Source: Sinorhizobium terangae
Lineage (GTDB): Bacteria; Pseudomonadota; Alphaproteobacteria; Rhizobiales; Rhizobiaceae
Length of the DNA stretch: 64,000 bases
Direction of reading: 5' to 3'
NCBI RefSeq assembly: GCF_029714365.1
Contig: NZ_CP121660.1
Location: forward strand, 992,001 to 1,056,000
The notes below the pieces were generated by a model, which was given only the letters and a program-made list of their open reading frames with translations, was not told where the DNA came from and did no database searches. Positions 10,983 to 18,773 of this stretch are shown here, in pieces. A program made the position numbers and the translations under genes. Position 1 is the stretch's first letter, and each line of letters starts with the position of its first letter.

Positions 10983-12860
10983 CTAATGTTCGACCATGTC
11001 GAGCGGCGACATACCGGCGCGTGCTCTGGCCAGGCGCGAAGGTGCTTCCGGATTATCAAGAAATATAGGGTGCACGGCCGGCACACCAAGCAGCCCACGG
11101 GCACTCAGTTCCTGCATGACGCCAAAATGCGAAGCGGCGATCTTTCCCATCCAGAAGGGCTCCAAGGCGCCGTCGGCCGCCAGATGGGCGAGGAGTTGCA
11201 GAAGGCCGCGCAGATAGATCGCATCCTTGGCGAGACCCCCGCTGCGATAAACGCGCAGGACGATGTTGAAGGCATCGGCTTTCAAGAACCCGTGGTCCTC
11301 TATAAGCAGTCGATAAGCTTCCGGCAGCGATGCGCCATCAAGCATCGCGGCGCAGGCGATGACACGGGCGGCGATAAGGCGCAGCCGCTCGCTGCTCAAG
11401 CCACCCGTCAGAAACTCCGCGAAGACCGCCAGCCCCTCCTGCATGCCTTCGTATCCGGCGAGGCCTGAGCGGAAAAGGCGCAAGCCCTGCGCCGAGCCGT
11501 TGAAATAGGTCAGCAGGTGGACGCCGATCTCGTGGCTCAAGATCGGCTCGACACGTTCGACTTCCATCGCCGTGCTGCGTGCAATGAGCAGGCGGTGGCC
11601 GGAAACCATGAGGCCCGAGGGAAGGTCATCACGCACTTCAACGGTGGCGTCAAAGCCGGCATAACGCCGCCGATACTCGGCGATCATCGCGCGCGCCTGT
11701 TGCTCGACGAAATAGCAATCGGCGTGGCGCTCCGCGATTCGCGCCTGGCCCCCAGCATTGGCGTTTCCATCGCCGGCCCGGGCAAGAATATCCCGCGCAG
11801 CCCGCAGGAGCTCCGGTTCGACGGGGCCATAGAGCGCCCGCCCGAATTCAACGAACTTTGCGGTTTCCCGAACGGAAAGCAACGAAAGCTGAAGATCCAG
11901 TTCCTGCTGTTTTTCGCGGTAGAGCTGGTACAGCACCGGGTCTTCGAGGTGGTCGAAGGCGATAGAGAAGAGTTTCCTCTTTGCCGCCTCGACCTCCAGC
12001 GTCAGCGGACGATAGAGAAAGCGCGGGGCTCGCCGGTACTCGCTCGCGGCAAAGTCGCTCCATGCCGCGTCGGCATTGATCGGGGTCACCGCGAGTAGGA
12101 AATCGAACGTCGAGGCGACCTCGTCGATATGCCGGTCGGCGCGTACCACGGCGTCGATGAAGGCCTTCCTGCCGAGCGCCCGATGCGTCGAGATGTTCAT
12201 GCTTTTGGTGGCCCTGACGAAAGCCGCGAAGGCTTGCAGGCCCGCATCGAAGATACTGGCGATCAACCGTTCACGAAGCTGCGGATAGATGTTGCCGGAC
12301 TCACGTTGCCGATAGATCGGTGCAAACCGCACCCGAAGACAGGGAAACGGCAGGTCCACTCCGTCGGCTTCACGAAGTTCCACACGCGGCGTCCGGAACT
12401 TCGCTTCGGTTGCCTCGGCCGCATTGGCGAATGCTTTGGCGGCAATCCGGGCGGGCCCTTCCGGGCTTGCCGTAACCTCGATCTTGAATGGCGGAAGGTA
12501 TGGCGCGTCGTCGGTCAACAGTTCGTCGCGGGCGAGTTCGCCCATTTCCAGAACCATGAAGGCACCGAGACGCCTCTTGAGCAGCGCGCCGACGGCTTCG
12601 ACGACCGAGGCGGCAACCTTGGCATCGGGCGCAATGAGGTAGGATGCATTCGCTTGGGCGATCTCGCGGGCGACCGGACCGTCTTCGTCGCCGGAGATGT
12701 GCAGGCAAAGAAAGGGAAGCGCGCGGTCGATATGCAGCCTTCCGCCGTCAGGAAGGTCCTTTCGCACGGCCTTGCCGGCCTTGAGGCATACCAGGATCTC
12801 GGCGAGCCACTCGGGCGTATCTGGAGTGTCCCGAGGGGCGGGCGCGGCGGAACGTTTCAT
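10983..12860 (-). CDS. QEGLA-motif / DUF1704 metallopeptidase-like protein (MATCAP-related)
   Basis: A 625-aa protein of the bacterial 'flavohemoglobin expression-modulating QEGLA motif' group (DUF1704). The conserved core has HEIGVH (443-448) and QEGLA (474-478), giving the HExxxH plus downstream Glu arrangement of the atypical zinc peptidases related to eukaryotic MATCAP tubulin detyrosinase. An upstream in-frame start at 12956 is rejected: ATG 12860 gives an ATGA overlap with the amidohydrolase gene. Seen: motif and coupling. Known: family. Inferred: it trims or hydrolyses a peptide handled by its neighbours. Confidence 0.83.
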   Translation of the reverse strand: MKRSAAPAPRDTPDTPEWLAEILVCLKAGKAVRKDLPDGGRLHIDRALPFLCLHISGDEDGPVAREIAQANASYLIAPDAKVAASVVEAVGALLKRRLGAFMVLEMGELARDELLTDDAPYLPPFKIEVTASPEGPARIAAKAFANAAEATEAKFRTPRVELREADGVDLPFPCLRVRFAPIYRQRESGNIYPQLRERLIASIFDAGLQAFAAFVRATKSMNISTHRALGRKAFIDAVVRADRHIDEVASTFDFLLAVTPINADAAWSDFAASEYRRAPRFLYRPLTLEVEAAKRKLFSIAFDHLEDPVLYQLYREKQQELDLQLSLLSVRETAKFVEFGRALYGPVEPELLRAARDILARAGDGNANAGGQARIAERHADCYFVEQQARAMIAEYRRRYAGFDATVEVRDDLPSGLMVSGHRLLIARSTAMEVERVEPILSHEIGVHLLTYFNGSAQGLRLFRSGLAGYEGMQEGLAVFAEFLTGGLSSERLRLIAARVIACAAMLDGASLPEAYRLLIEDHGFLKADAFNIVLRVYRSGGLAKDAIYLRGLLQLLAHLAADGALEPFWMGKIAASHFGVMQELSARGLLGVPAVHPIFLDNPEAPSRLARARAGMSPLDMVEH

Positions 12861-13687
12861 TGGTCCGCTCCCAAAGCGTTGACAAGCGACGGCAGCGTCG
12901 ACGAGACGAGCTTCCTCAGCGCTACAAGCGCCTCCATGTTCGGCTCGCCCGTCCACTCGTCCATGAAGAATTTCTTGAATTCGACGGCAATGGCGCAGCC
13001 CGTGTCGGGGAAGCGCTCATGGATAAATCGCGTCTGTTCACCTCTGCCCTGAAATGCGATGTTTTCGCGGACGTCGAGCCGCCGCCCGTGGAAGTCGGTG
13101 GAGCGCAAGGCCTTGACGAAAGCATCCACCACTCTTGCCCATTTGACGCGATCCATCGAAAACGTGCCGATATTGACCTCCGGTGCGGCTTCCGCTCGCG
13201 TCGCTTCCGCTTCGGGGCCGCTGCGCCGGTGGTTGTAGCTGTGGACGTCGAGAACGACGAAACGCCCATGGCGCCGCTCGATGCCCGCCAGCATCGCTTC
13301 GAGCATCGCATAATATTCGTCATGCATCGCCAGCGATGCCTCGACCAAATCGTGCGGGGGCTGACGGGTCCAGACTTTGAGACCCCAGGCCTGCTCCGGC
13401 CTCACATATATCGCACCGTCGCGGGGGCGATTGATATCGACCTCAAATCTCGACCGATGAACAACAATCCGGTTCGGGAAATCGCGGATGATGAACTCGG
13501 TGAAGGGATCTTCCTCGCGCAGCCGCTCCGCGGCCGATAGAGTAATGAGACGTTCGACCGCGCCGCGCACTGCGTGGCCATTGTGAATGGCCGTGGCGAG
13601 GATCGGAGAGTCACCACGATGCTGTGTCCACCATTCGTCGTCGAGACACTCCGTCAACACCTTGCTCGGGCAATCCGGTCTATTCAT
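12857..13687 (-). CDS. N-formylglutamate amidohydrolase family protein
   Basis: A 276-aa FGase-family (HutG-like) metallo-amidohydrolase, recognised by the N-terminal ATAIHNGHAVRGAV, VDINRPRDGAIY, VLDVHSYNHRR and GTFSMDR-type segments, with His/Asp/Glu residues placed to bind zinc. In histidine degradation this family makes glutamate plus formate, but no hut genes are nearby. It is first in the operon with the QEGLA protein (4-nt overlap) and the ATP-grasp ligase, suggesting cleavage of an N-acyl or gamma-glutamyl-like bond in another compound. Confidence 0.82.
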   Translation of the reverse strand: MNRPDCPSKVLTECLDDEWWTQHRGDSPILATAIHNGHAVRGAVERLITLSAAERLREEDPFTEFIIRDFPNRIVVHRSRFEVDINRPRDGAIYVRPEQAWGLKVWTRQPPHDLVEASLAMHDEYYAMLEAMLAGIERRHGRFVVLDVHSYNHRRSGPEAEATRAEAAPEVNIGTFSMDRVKWARVVDAFVKALRSTDFHGRRLDVRENIAFQGRGEQTRFIHERFPDTGCAIAVEFKKFFMDEWTGEPNMEALVALRKLVSSTLPSLVNALGADQ

Positions 13688-13834
13688 CTCAACGCTTTCG
13701 CAGCCGTATTCCGCGTATCGGTGACACAGCTACAATTCAGAAATGAACTTTTCGGTTCCGCGCATGGGCGCAAAAGATGAGCCGCGTCGCGCGGCACAGT
13801 CTGGCCCTCATGCGAAATCAGTCGGGCTTCCGCC

Positions 13835-14047
13835 TCATGCGCGATTGATCGTAGGCAGCAGGAGTTGTACCTCGCGCTGTCTTTCCGGTCCCAGTATCTC
13901 GACGTTTTTCCTCCAGAACGCCTCGGCCGCCACAGGCTCCGGCTCCCAGTTTCTGACCGAGGTCTGGTTATCGTCGATCACCACCCGGCGATGACCGCCG
14001 AGGCGCAGGTATTCTTCTGCCAATTTGCAAGCGTTTGTTCGTTCCAT
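13835..14047 (-). CDS. Small hypothetical protein, 70 aa
   Basis: Not recognised as a named family. The 70-aa product (MERTNACKLAEEYLRLGGHR start, then VVIDDNQTSVRNWEPEP) is charged, soluble and without a signal peptide or membrane segment. ATG 14047 is preceded by GGAGTGAGGGCC, a good ribosome site; the reading frame extends 141 bp further upstream but with an implausible Arg/Cys-rich sequence. It stands alone between the peptide cassette and the cyclase gene. Confidence 0.6.
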   Translation of the reverse strand: MERTNACKLAEEYLRLGGHRRVVIDDNQTSVRNWEPEPVAAEAFWRKNVEILGPERQREVQLLLPTINRA

Positions 14048-14369
14048 GGCCCTCACTCCAGGCTGTTCCGGGGTGTTCGACTCGGCGGCGCCTCGGCGGA
14101 TACTGCATATCCGAAACGTTCCGGGCGCATGGACGTTCCCGAAACACAGGCCTTCGCGAAACGAGGCGCTCGTCCAACCGATGTCCATGATATTTATACG
14201 CGCTTGGCACCGCCTTGTTCAACACTGCGCATCGGTTGAGGCTATCGCTCGGCGAGCCCACGCCGGCCTCGCCGTTCCGGCTCGACGCGCGCTACGCCTG
14301 TTTGCGGTCGATAATGCCTTCGGCGAGACCGTGTGATACCATTCGGCGTTTCATCGAGCTGGGCGGCGC
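14048..14369. other. Intergenic region between divergent genes
   Basis: A 322-bp gap between the divergent 70-aa gene and the cyclase gene, so it should hold both promoters. Short frames overlap here on both strands, but none has a convincing ribosome site or composition. No clear palindrome or RNA structure seen. Confidence 0.5.
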
Positions 14370-16154
14370 ATGCATCGGAAGCTGGCTGCAATTCTGGTTG
14401 GGGACTTCGTGGCTTCGACGTCGGCGATGGAGCTCGACGAGGAGCAGACGATCGCGCGCGTCGTCGATTGCATGAGCCTCATCGGCGAGGTCGTGGCGAG
14501 TTTTGGCGGTAGGGTGTTCAACACGGCAGGAGACGCGATCCTTGCCGAATTCTCGAGCCCGGTGAATGCGCTGAGGGCGGCGATGGAGGCGCGACTGGCC
14601 ATCGGATCCGTGCCGCGCACGTGCACGCATGACATGCGCTTTGGCCTGCATCTCGCCGACGTCGCGGTCGTCGGCGACGACCTGCGCGGCGATGGCGTGA
14701 ACATTGCCTCACGTATCGAAGCCTCCGCCGAACCGGGGGAGATCGAGGTCTCGGAGGCGCTCTACGATCAGGTCCGGCGCGTATCGCCCTGCGCCTTTGA
14801 AGCGATCGGCGAACGGCACCTGAAGGGCGTGTCGGAGCCGGTCAAAATCTACCGCGTCGGCGCCGCCATGGACCGCCACCGCTTCCAGGTCGCGCCGACG
14901 CGGGCGCCACCGCCTTCATCAATCAGGCCGAACTCCGTGGCTGTCGCTCCGTTCACGACGGCGTCGGTCGCGGATCAGGACCAAACGTTTCTTGCAGAGG
15001 GGATGACCGACGACCTGACGCTCGAACTCAGCCGCCTGAAGAGCCTTTTCGTCACCTCGCGCTCAGCCTCGATGGTGTTGCGAACGACCGATCCGGTTGA
15101 GATCGGTAAGTCGCTCGGCGTGCACTATGTCGTTGCAGGCTCCATCCGCAAGGCCGGCAGCTATGTCCGGCTGAACATCTCGCTCGCAGGGACGGAGCGG
15201 GGGCACCTGGTGTGGTCGGATCGCATTCAACGTCCCTTCGAGGAAATTCTCGACGTCATGGACGAGATCACCGCCCGCGTCGCGGCAACCGTTTCCGGTC
15301 GGATCGAACAGTCCGAACTCGCCGCAGCGCGTCTGAAGCGGCCAGAAAGCATGTCCGCCTACGAACATTATCTCCGCGGCCTCGACCATCATCGGCTGGC
15401 TGGGGTGGCCGACTTTCACCTTCACGAGGCGATGCACTGGTTCGAGAAGGCGATGAAGGCAGATCCGAGCTTCGGCCGGCCCTTCGCCATGCATATCTGC
15501 TCCTGGAGTTCGCTGCCGAGTTTCGATCTCCGTCTCGGCGAGCTGCAGACAGCGCATGCGCTGGAACTCGACCCGACAGACCCGGAGGCGCACCGTGTCA
15601 TGGGCTCGCTCAAGATGAAAAGGGGCGATTTCGCCGCCTCGCGCTTCCATCATGAGAAAGCCATCGAGATGGCGCCGAACGACGCTTACACGATCGGGCG
15701 ATGCGCCGCGTTTTATCTCTTTGCAGGCGAGCCCGAACGAGCGCTCCAGCTTCTTGACCGCGCGGAAACGCTCGATCCGTTCCTACCGGTTTGGATAACA
15801 GAGGAGCGCGTCGCGTCGCTGTACACGCTCGGACGTTACCAGGAGATGTTCGATGTCTCGCACAAACTGCCATTCCAGACGCGACGCACTTACATTTATC
15901 GGATCGCAGCGCGCATGGCCTGTTCCGACCTCGACCGCGCCAGGCAGCTTGTCTCGCAGGCTATTGCGCTCGACCCGACGCTCTCGGTCGAGTATTTGCG
16001 CATGCAGGAGCTTTTCGAGGATGCAGCGATAACCGCGAGCCTCGTTGATCGAGCGCGTGCCGCAGGGCTCCCGGATTCGCCGGCGACAGGCGAGATTGCT
16101 CACGTCTCCTCTTCGCATAGTCGCAACGATGTGGCGCAAAACACGCTGCCATAA
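14370..16154 (+). CDS. Class III adenylate/guanylate cyclase with TolB-like domain and TPR region
   Basis: A 594-aa signalling protein. Residues about 1-165 form a class III nucleotide cyclase domain: AAILVGDFVAST supplies the first metal Asp and FNTAGDAILAEF the second. Residues about 190-330 resemble the FlgO/TolB-N-like domain often fused to rhizobial cyclases (SVAVAPFTT, LAEGMTDDLTLELSRL, GVHYVVAGSIRKAG). The remainder is a TPR array (AMHWFEKAMKADPSFGRPFA, AHALELDPTDPEAHRVMGSL). It probably makes cAMP or cGMP in response to a protein or ligand bound by the C-terminal part. No membrane segment is evident. Confidence 0.87.
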   Translation: MHRKLAAILVGDFVASTSAMELDEEQTIARVVDCMSLIGEVVASFGGRVFNTAGDAILAEFSSPVNALRAAMEARLAIGSVPRTCTHDMRFGLHLADVAVVGDDLRGDGVNIASRIEASAEPGEIEVSEALYDQVRRVSPCAFEAIGERHLKGVSEPVKIYRVGAAMDRHRFQVAPTRAPPPSSIRPNSVAVAPFTTASVADQDQTFLAEGMTDDLTLELSRLKSLFVTSRSASMVLRTTDPVEIGKSLGVHYVVAGSIRKAGSYVRLNISLAGTERGHLVWSDRIQRPFEEILDVMDEITARVAATVSGRIEQSELAAARLKRPESMSAYEHYLRGLDHHRLAGVADFHLHEAMHWFEKAMKADPSFGRPFAMHICSWSSLPSFDLRLGELQTAHALELDPTDPEAHRVMGSLKMKRGDFAASRFHHEKAIEMAPNDAYTIGRCAAFYLFAGEPERALQLLDRAETLDPFLPVWITEERVASLYTLGRYQEMFDVSHKLPFQTRRTYIYRIAARMACSDLDRARQLVSQAIALDPTLSVEYLRMQELFEDAAITASLVDRARAAGLPDSPATGEIAHVSSSHSRNDVAQNTLP

Positions 16155-16351
16155 AGGATCGCCACACGGCTACATGCGATCTGGCCGCCGTGCCGGCGCC
16201 GCGCTGCGCCGCGGCTGGAGCGTTGCATGCCCTGCAAGCGCGAGTTGTTCGAAGGACGTCGGATAGTGGAGGGGGCTTGCAGTCCGCAGGACCTGAAGTT
16301 CTCTTTCGCCGCTACGGAGCTCCCCCAAGGTGACTTGAGGGTCCCGTGCCT

Positions 16352-16456
16352 AGAGCATCCTGCTTTCAAGTGGAATCACTGAAAGCAGAAAAGATGCTCT
16401 AGATTCAAAGTTCGAGAGCGTCCTTTGCGCATTCATTTGAACGCGCGGCGCTCTAG
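16352..16456. repeat. RIME-like intergenic repeat overlapping the wgeH end
   Basis: AGAGCATC at 16352 pairs with GATGCTCT at 16394-16401, and CTGCTTTCA pairs with TGAAAGCAG inside it. A second block, GAGAGCGTCCTTTGCGC...GCGCGGCGCTCTAG, resembles the second half of the repeats at 1353 and 27083. It runs into the last codons of the wgeH gene and may act as a terminator hairpin. Confidence 0.65.
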
Positions 16457-17386
16457 ATTGTGCGAAGCCATGCGGCTATCAAGCTCTTGTAGCCGGCGCG
16501 CGAAGCCTGGATCGCCCGGTCGCAGCGCCACGACCTCGGCTAGCTTGTCGCGAGCAACCGCAAGTTCCCCGTCGCGGATATGGCGGTTGGCGCGGTGATA
16601 GAGGAAGTTGACCCGTTCGATGGCCGAAAAGCCGCCGCCAAAGCGCCGATGAACCCGGTCGGCCCAGGCGGGATGGCGGGCGATTGCCGCGATCGCGATC
16701 TGATAGGGACGCATGGGTGCGTCGACCCGGGCTGCGTGGGCCAGGGTGTGCAGGCTCCGGCCGTCGTCTGCTCGGCAGGCCTCGATAAGCGAAAGGGCGC
16801 GCGCGGTTCCGGTGAATGCCCGGACCGTGCCGTGCCCCGTCATGTGCACCGGGATGAGGCGCGTATCCGATTGTAGCGTCGCAATCCTCTCGGCGTGGCG
16901 ACGATCGACGGCATGGAAGGGGTCGTAGAAAATATAGGCGCTGCCGGCAGCGTGGTCGGCTGCAATCCCCATATTGGCATGGAGATCGGGCACGAAATGA
17001 CGCGTGAAGCGGCCGTCGAAAGGCACGGCCTTGGGGTCTATCGAGAGTTGCGGGCAAAAGGCGATGGCGACGGTGGCGTCGAAGCGGCGCCGGTAGCGCA
17101 GCGCCGCGTAGCCGCCTTGCGAATGGCCGTAGAGGATGCGCTCCGACGCTGCGCGAAGTATCGGCACCGCCGCGCTCACCGCCTTCACGACGCTTGCTGC
17201 GGGAAACCAGTTCGGCCGCCTGCTGATGAAACCGAGCGCGGCAATGTCCGCTTTCTCGCAGAGCCGCTGACCCCAGAAGCGGTGGCCGTTCGCCTGCATT
17301 TCCATTTCATTGAAGGTGACGAGAAGGTACGCCGACGATCCGGGGCGATGTATCACCTCGAGGTTTTCGTCGGAATAGATGAGCAT
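16433..17386 (-). CDS. wgeH: EPS II cluster protein WgeH/ExpE8, alpha/beta-hydrolase-like
   Basis: A 317-aa protein with a central alpha/beta-hydrolase nucleophile elbow (YGHSQGGYAALRY, about residues 114-126) and a C-terminal helical segment resembling a TPR (ARDKLAEVVALRPGDPGFAR). No signal peptide. Position identifies it: it is last in the eight-gene wge operon and would correspond to ExpE8 of Sinorhizobium meliloti. It could act as an esterase on polysaccharide substituents such as acetyl groups; that role is inference. The gene end overlaps a RIME-like repeat. Confidence 0.7.
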   Translation of the reverse strand: MLIYSDENLEVIHRPGSSAYLLVTFNEMEMQANGHRFWGQRLCEKADIAALGFISRRPNWFPAASVVKAVSAAVPILRAASERILYGHSQGGYAALRYRRRFDATVAIAFCPQLSIDPKAVPFDGRFTRHFVPDLHANMGIAADHAAGSAYIFYDPFHAVDRRHAERIATLQSDTRLIPVHMTGHGTVRAFTGTARALSLIEACRADDGRSLHTLAHAARVDAPMRPYQIAIAAIARHPAWADRVHRRFGGGFSAIERVNFLYHRANRHIRDGELAVARDKLAEVVALRPGDPGFARRLQELDSRMASHNLERRAFK

Positions 17387-17453
17387 GTGGAACTCCGGGC
17401 CTCGATATCACTTCACTCTTCGGGAAATATGACGCGTTTCCTCCCAATGCGGT

Positions 17454-18773
17454 TCAGGCGGGCAGCGGGACCGGATCGTAATGTCCACCAGCCATCGCGC
17501 TCCGCTTTTCCTCGAGCAGCCGGCGATAGAGGTCTGCATGGGCGCGAGCGGCATCGACATGGCTGATCGGCGGCCGCAGGATTGCATGCAGCCGATCCCA
17601 AACCTTCGGCTCGCCAAGCACTTCGATGAGCCGATCGGCCAGGTCCTGGGCGCTGCCGGCACGAAAATGCAGCCCGTCCCTTCCGTCCCGAACCTGCTCG
17701 GCCATGCCGCCGATGTCGGAGCAGATGATCGGCCGACGGTGATGCAAGGCCTCCTGGATAACGACGGGCGAGTTTTCCCACCAGATGGACGGCAGGACCA
17801 CCCAGTCGACGGAACGCATCAACCGCGGCATGTCCCCATTTTGATAGGCACCGTAGAAGCGCACCCTGCGGCCGGCTTCATCGATAAGCTTCTTGATCCT
17901 GTCCTGGAATTCCGTTGGCTGGCGTTCAAGGTTGCCGCCGAAGATCATCAGGCAGGAGTCCTCGCCCCATATCTCCTGCGGCACGCGTGAAACAGCATCG
18001 ATCAACACATCAATGCCTTTAAACGGCGTCATCTGCCCGAAATAGGCGAAGCGGTTTCGCCGGCCGGTCTGAGCCGGCAGGTCTCGCAGCGGCGCGATCT
18101 CGCCAGGCACTATTCCATTGTCGATCACAGAGAGTTTCTCCGCGTCGATTCCCCATTCGACATACCGCGTGGCGAGGAACATGCTTGGAGAGACGAAGGC
18201 GTCGGCAAGGCCGAGCATGCCGCGCAAGAACTGTTCGCGCTTCAGGAAACGGGGGACGGGGATTTCGGGAAAACATCCGTGGCAACTGATTGGAGAAGCC
18301 TTGCTGCAGAGTTGACCTGACGGTCGCTTCACCATTTGCCCGTGATTATGGCAGATGGACAGATATTCGTGGAAGGTCACCAGGATAATCGCTTCCGGTA
18401 GTGCCTCGCGAAGGGCGTAGAGTGCCTCCACCCCCATGCCGATCAGGTGATGGAAGTGGACCACATGAGGTGTGACGTCGCCGACAAAGCGCAGGAGGTC
18501 GCGACGGATCGCTTCGGTATCACCGTTAGAGAGGAAGAAGTGATCGTAGTCGTCGAGGTGGAAGAGGACTTCGTCAGGTGCGAGACGGTGGCTCATGAGC
18601 GCCGACGCACCATGGCGTGGGACGGGATGGCCTACGCGGGCCAGATAGATCGATTCGACACCCGGCAAGGCGTTCAGGCCCTTGTGAAGGCTATGGGACG
18701 CTATCTCCGCGCCCCCGAGCGACATCGCCGGGTGGCCATGTGAAACAACGAGAACGCGGAGCCGGTCGCTCAT
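17454..18773 (-). CDS. wgeG: Family 4 glycosyltransferase WgeG/ExpE7
   Basis: A 439-aa GT-B glycosyltransferase: an N-terminal Rossmann half (LRVLVVSHGHPAMSLGGAEI) and a C-terminal GT4 donor domain with NSPVVIQEALHHRRPIICSD and GGMAEQVRDGRDGL. It is paralogous to the gene at 21742, sharing the HDYY/HEYL and CHGCF/CHACF-type cysteine region. ATG 18773 overlaps the stop of the upstream gene (ATGA); an earlier in-frame start at 18824 lies inside that gene. It likely adds a Glc or Gal residue in galactoglucan assembly at the inner membrane. Confidence 0.82.
   Translation of the reverse strand: MSDRLRVLVVSHGHPAMSLGGAEIASHSLHKGLNALPGVESIYLARVGHPVPRHGASALMSHRLAPDEVLFHLDDYDHFFLSNGDTEAIRRDLLRFVGDVTPHVVHFHHLIGMGVEALYALREALPEAIILVTFHEYLSICHNHGQMVKRPSGQLCSKASPISCHGCFPEIPVPRFLKREQFLRGMLGLADAFVSPSMFLATRYVEWGIDAEKLSVIDNGIVPGEIAPLRDLPAQTGRRNRFAYFGQMTPFKGIDVLIDAVSRVPQEIWGEDSCLMIFGGNLERQPTEFQDRIKKLIDEAGRRVRFYGAYQNGDMPRLMRSVDWVVLPSIWWENSPVVIQEALHHRRPIICSDIGGMAEQVRDGRDGLHFRAGSAQDLADRLIEVLGEPKVWDRLHAILRPPISHVDAARAHADLYRRLLEEKRSAMAGGHYDPVPLPA

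Noticed and set aside
11517..12098. 193-aa + frame inside the QEGLA gene
   Set aside because: Antisense to a gene with conserved HEIGVH and QEGLA motifs.
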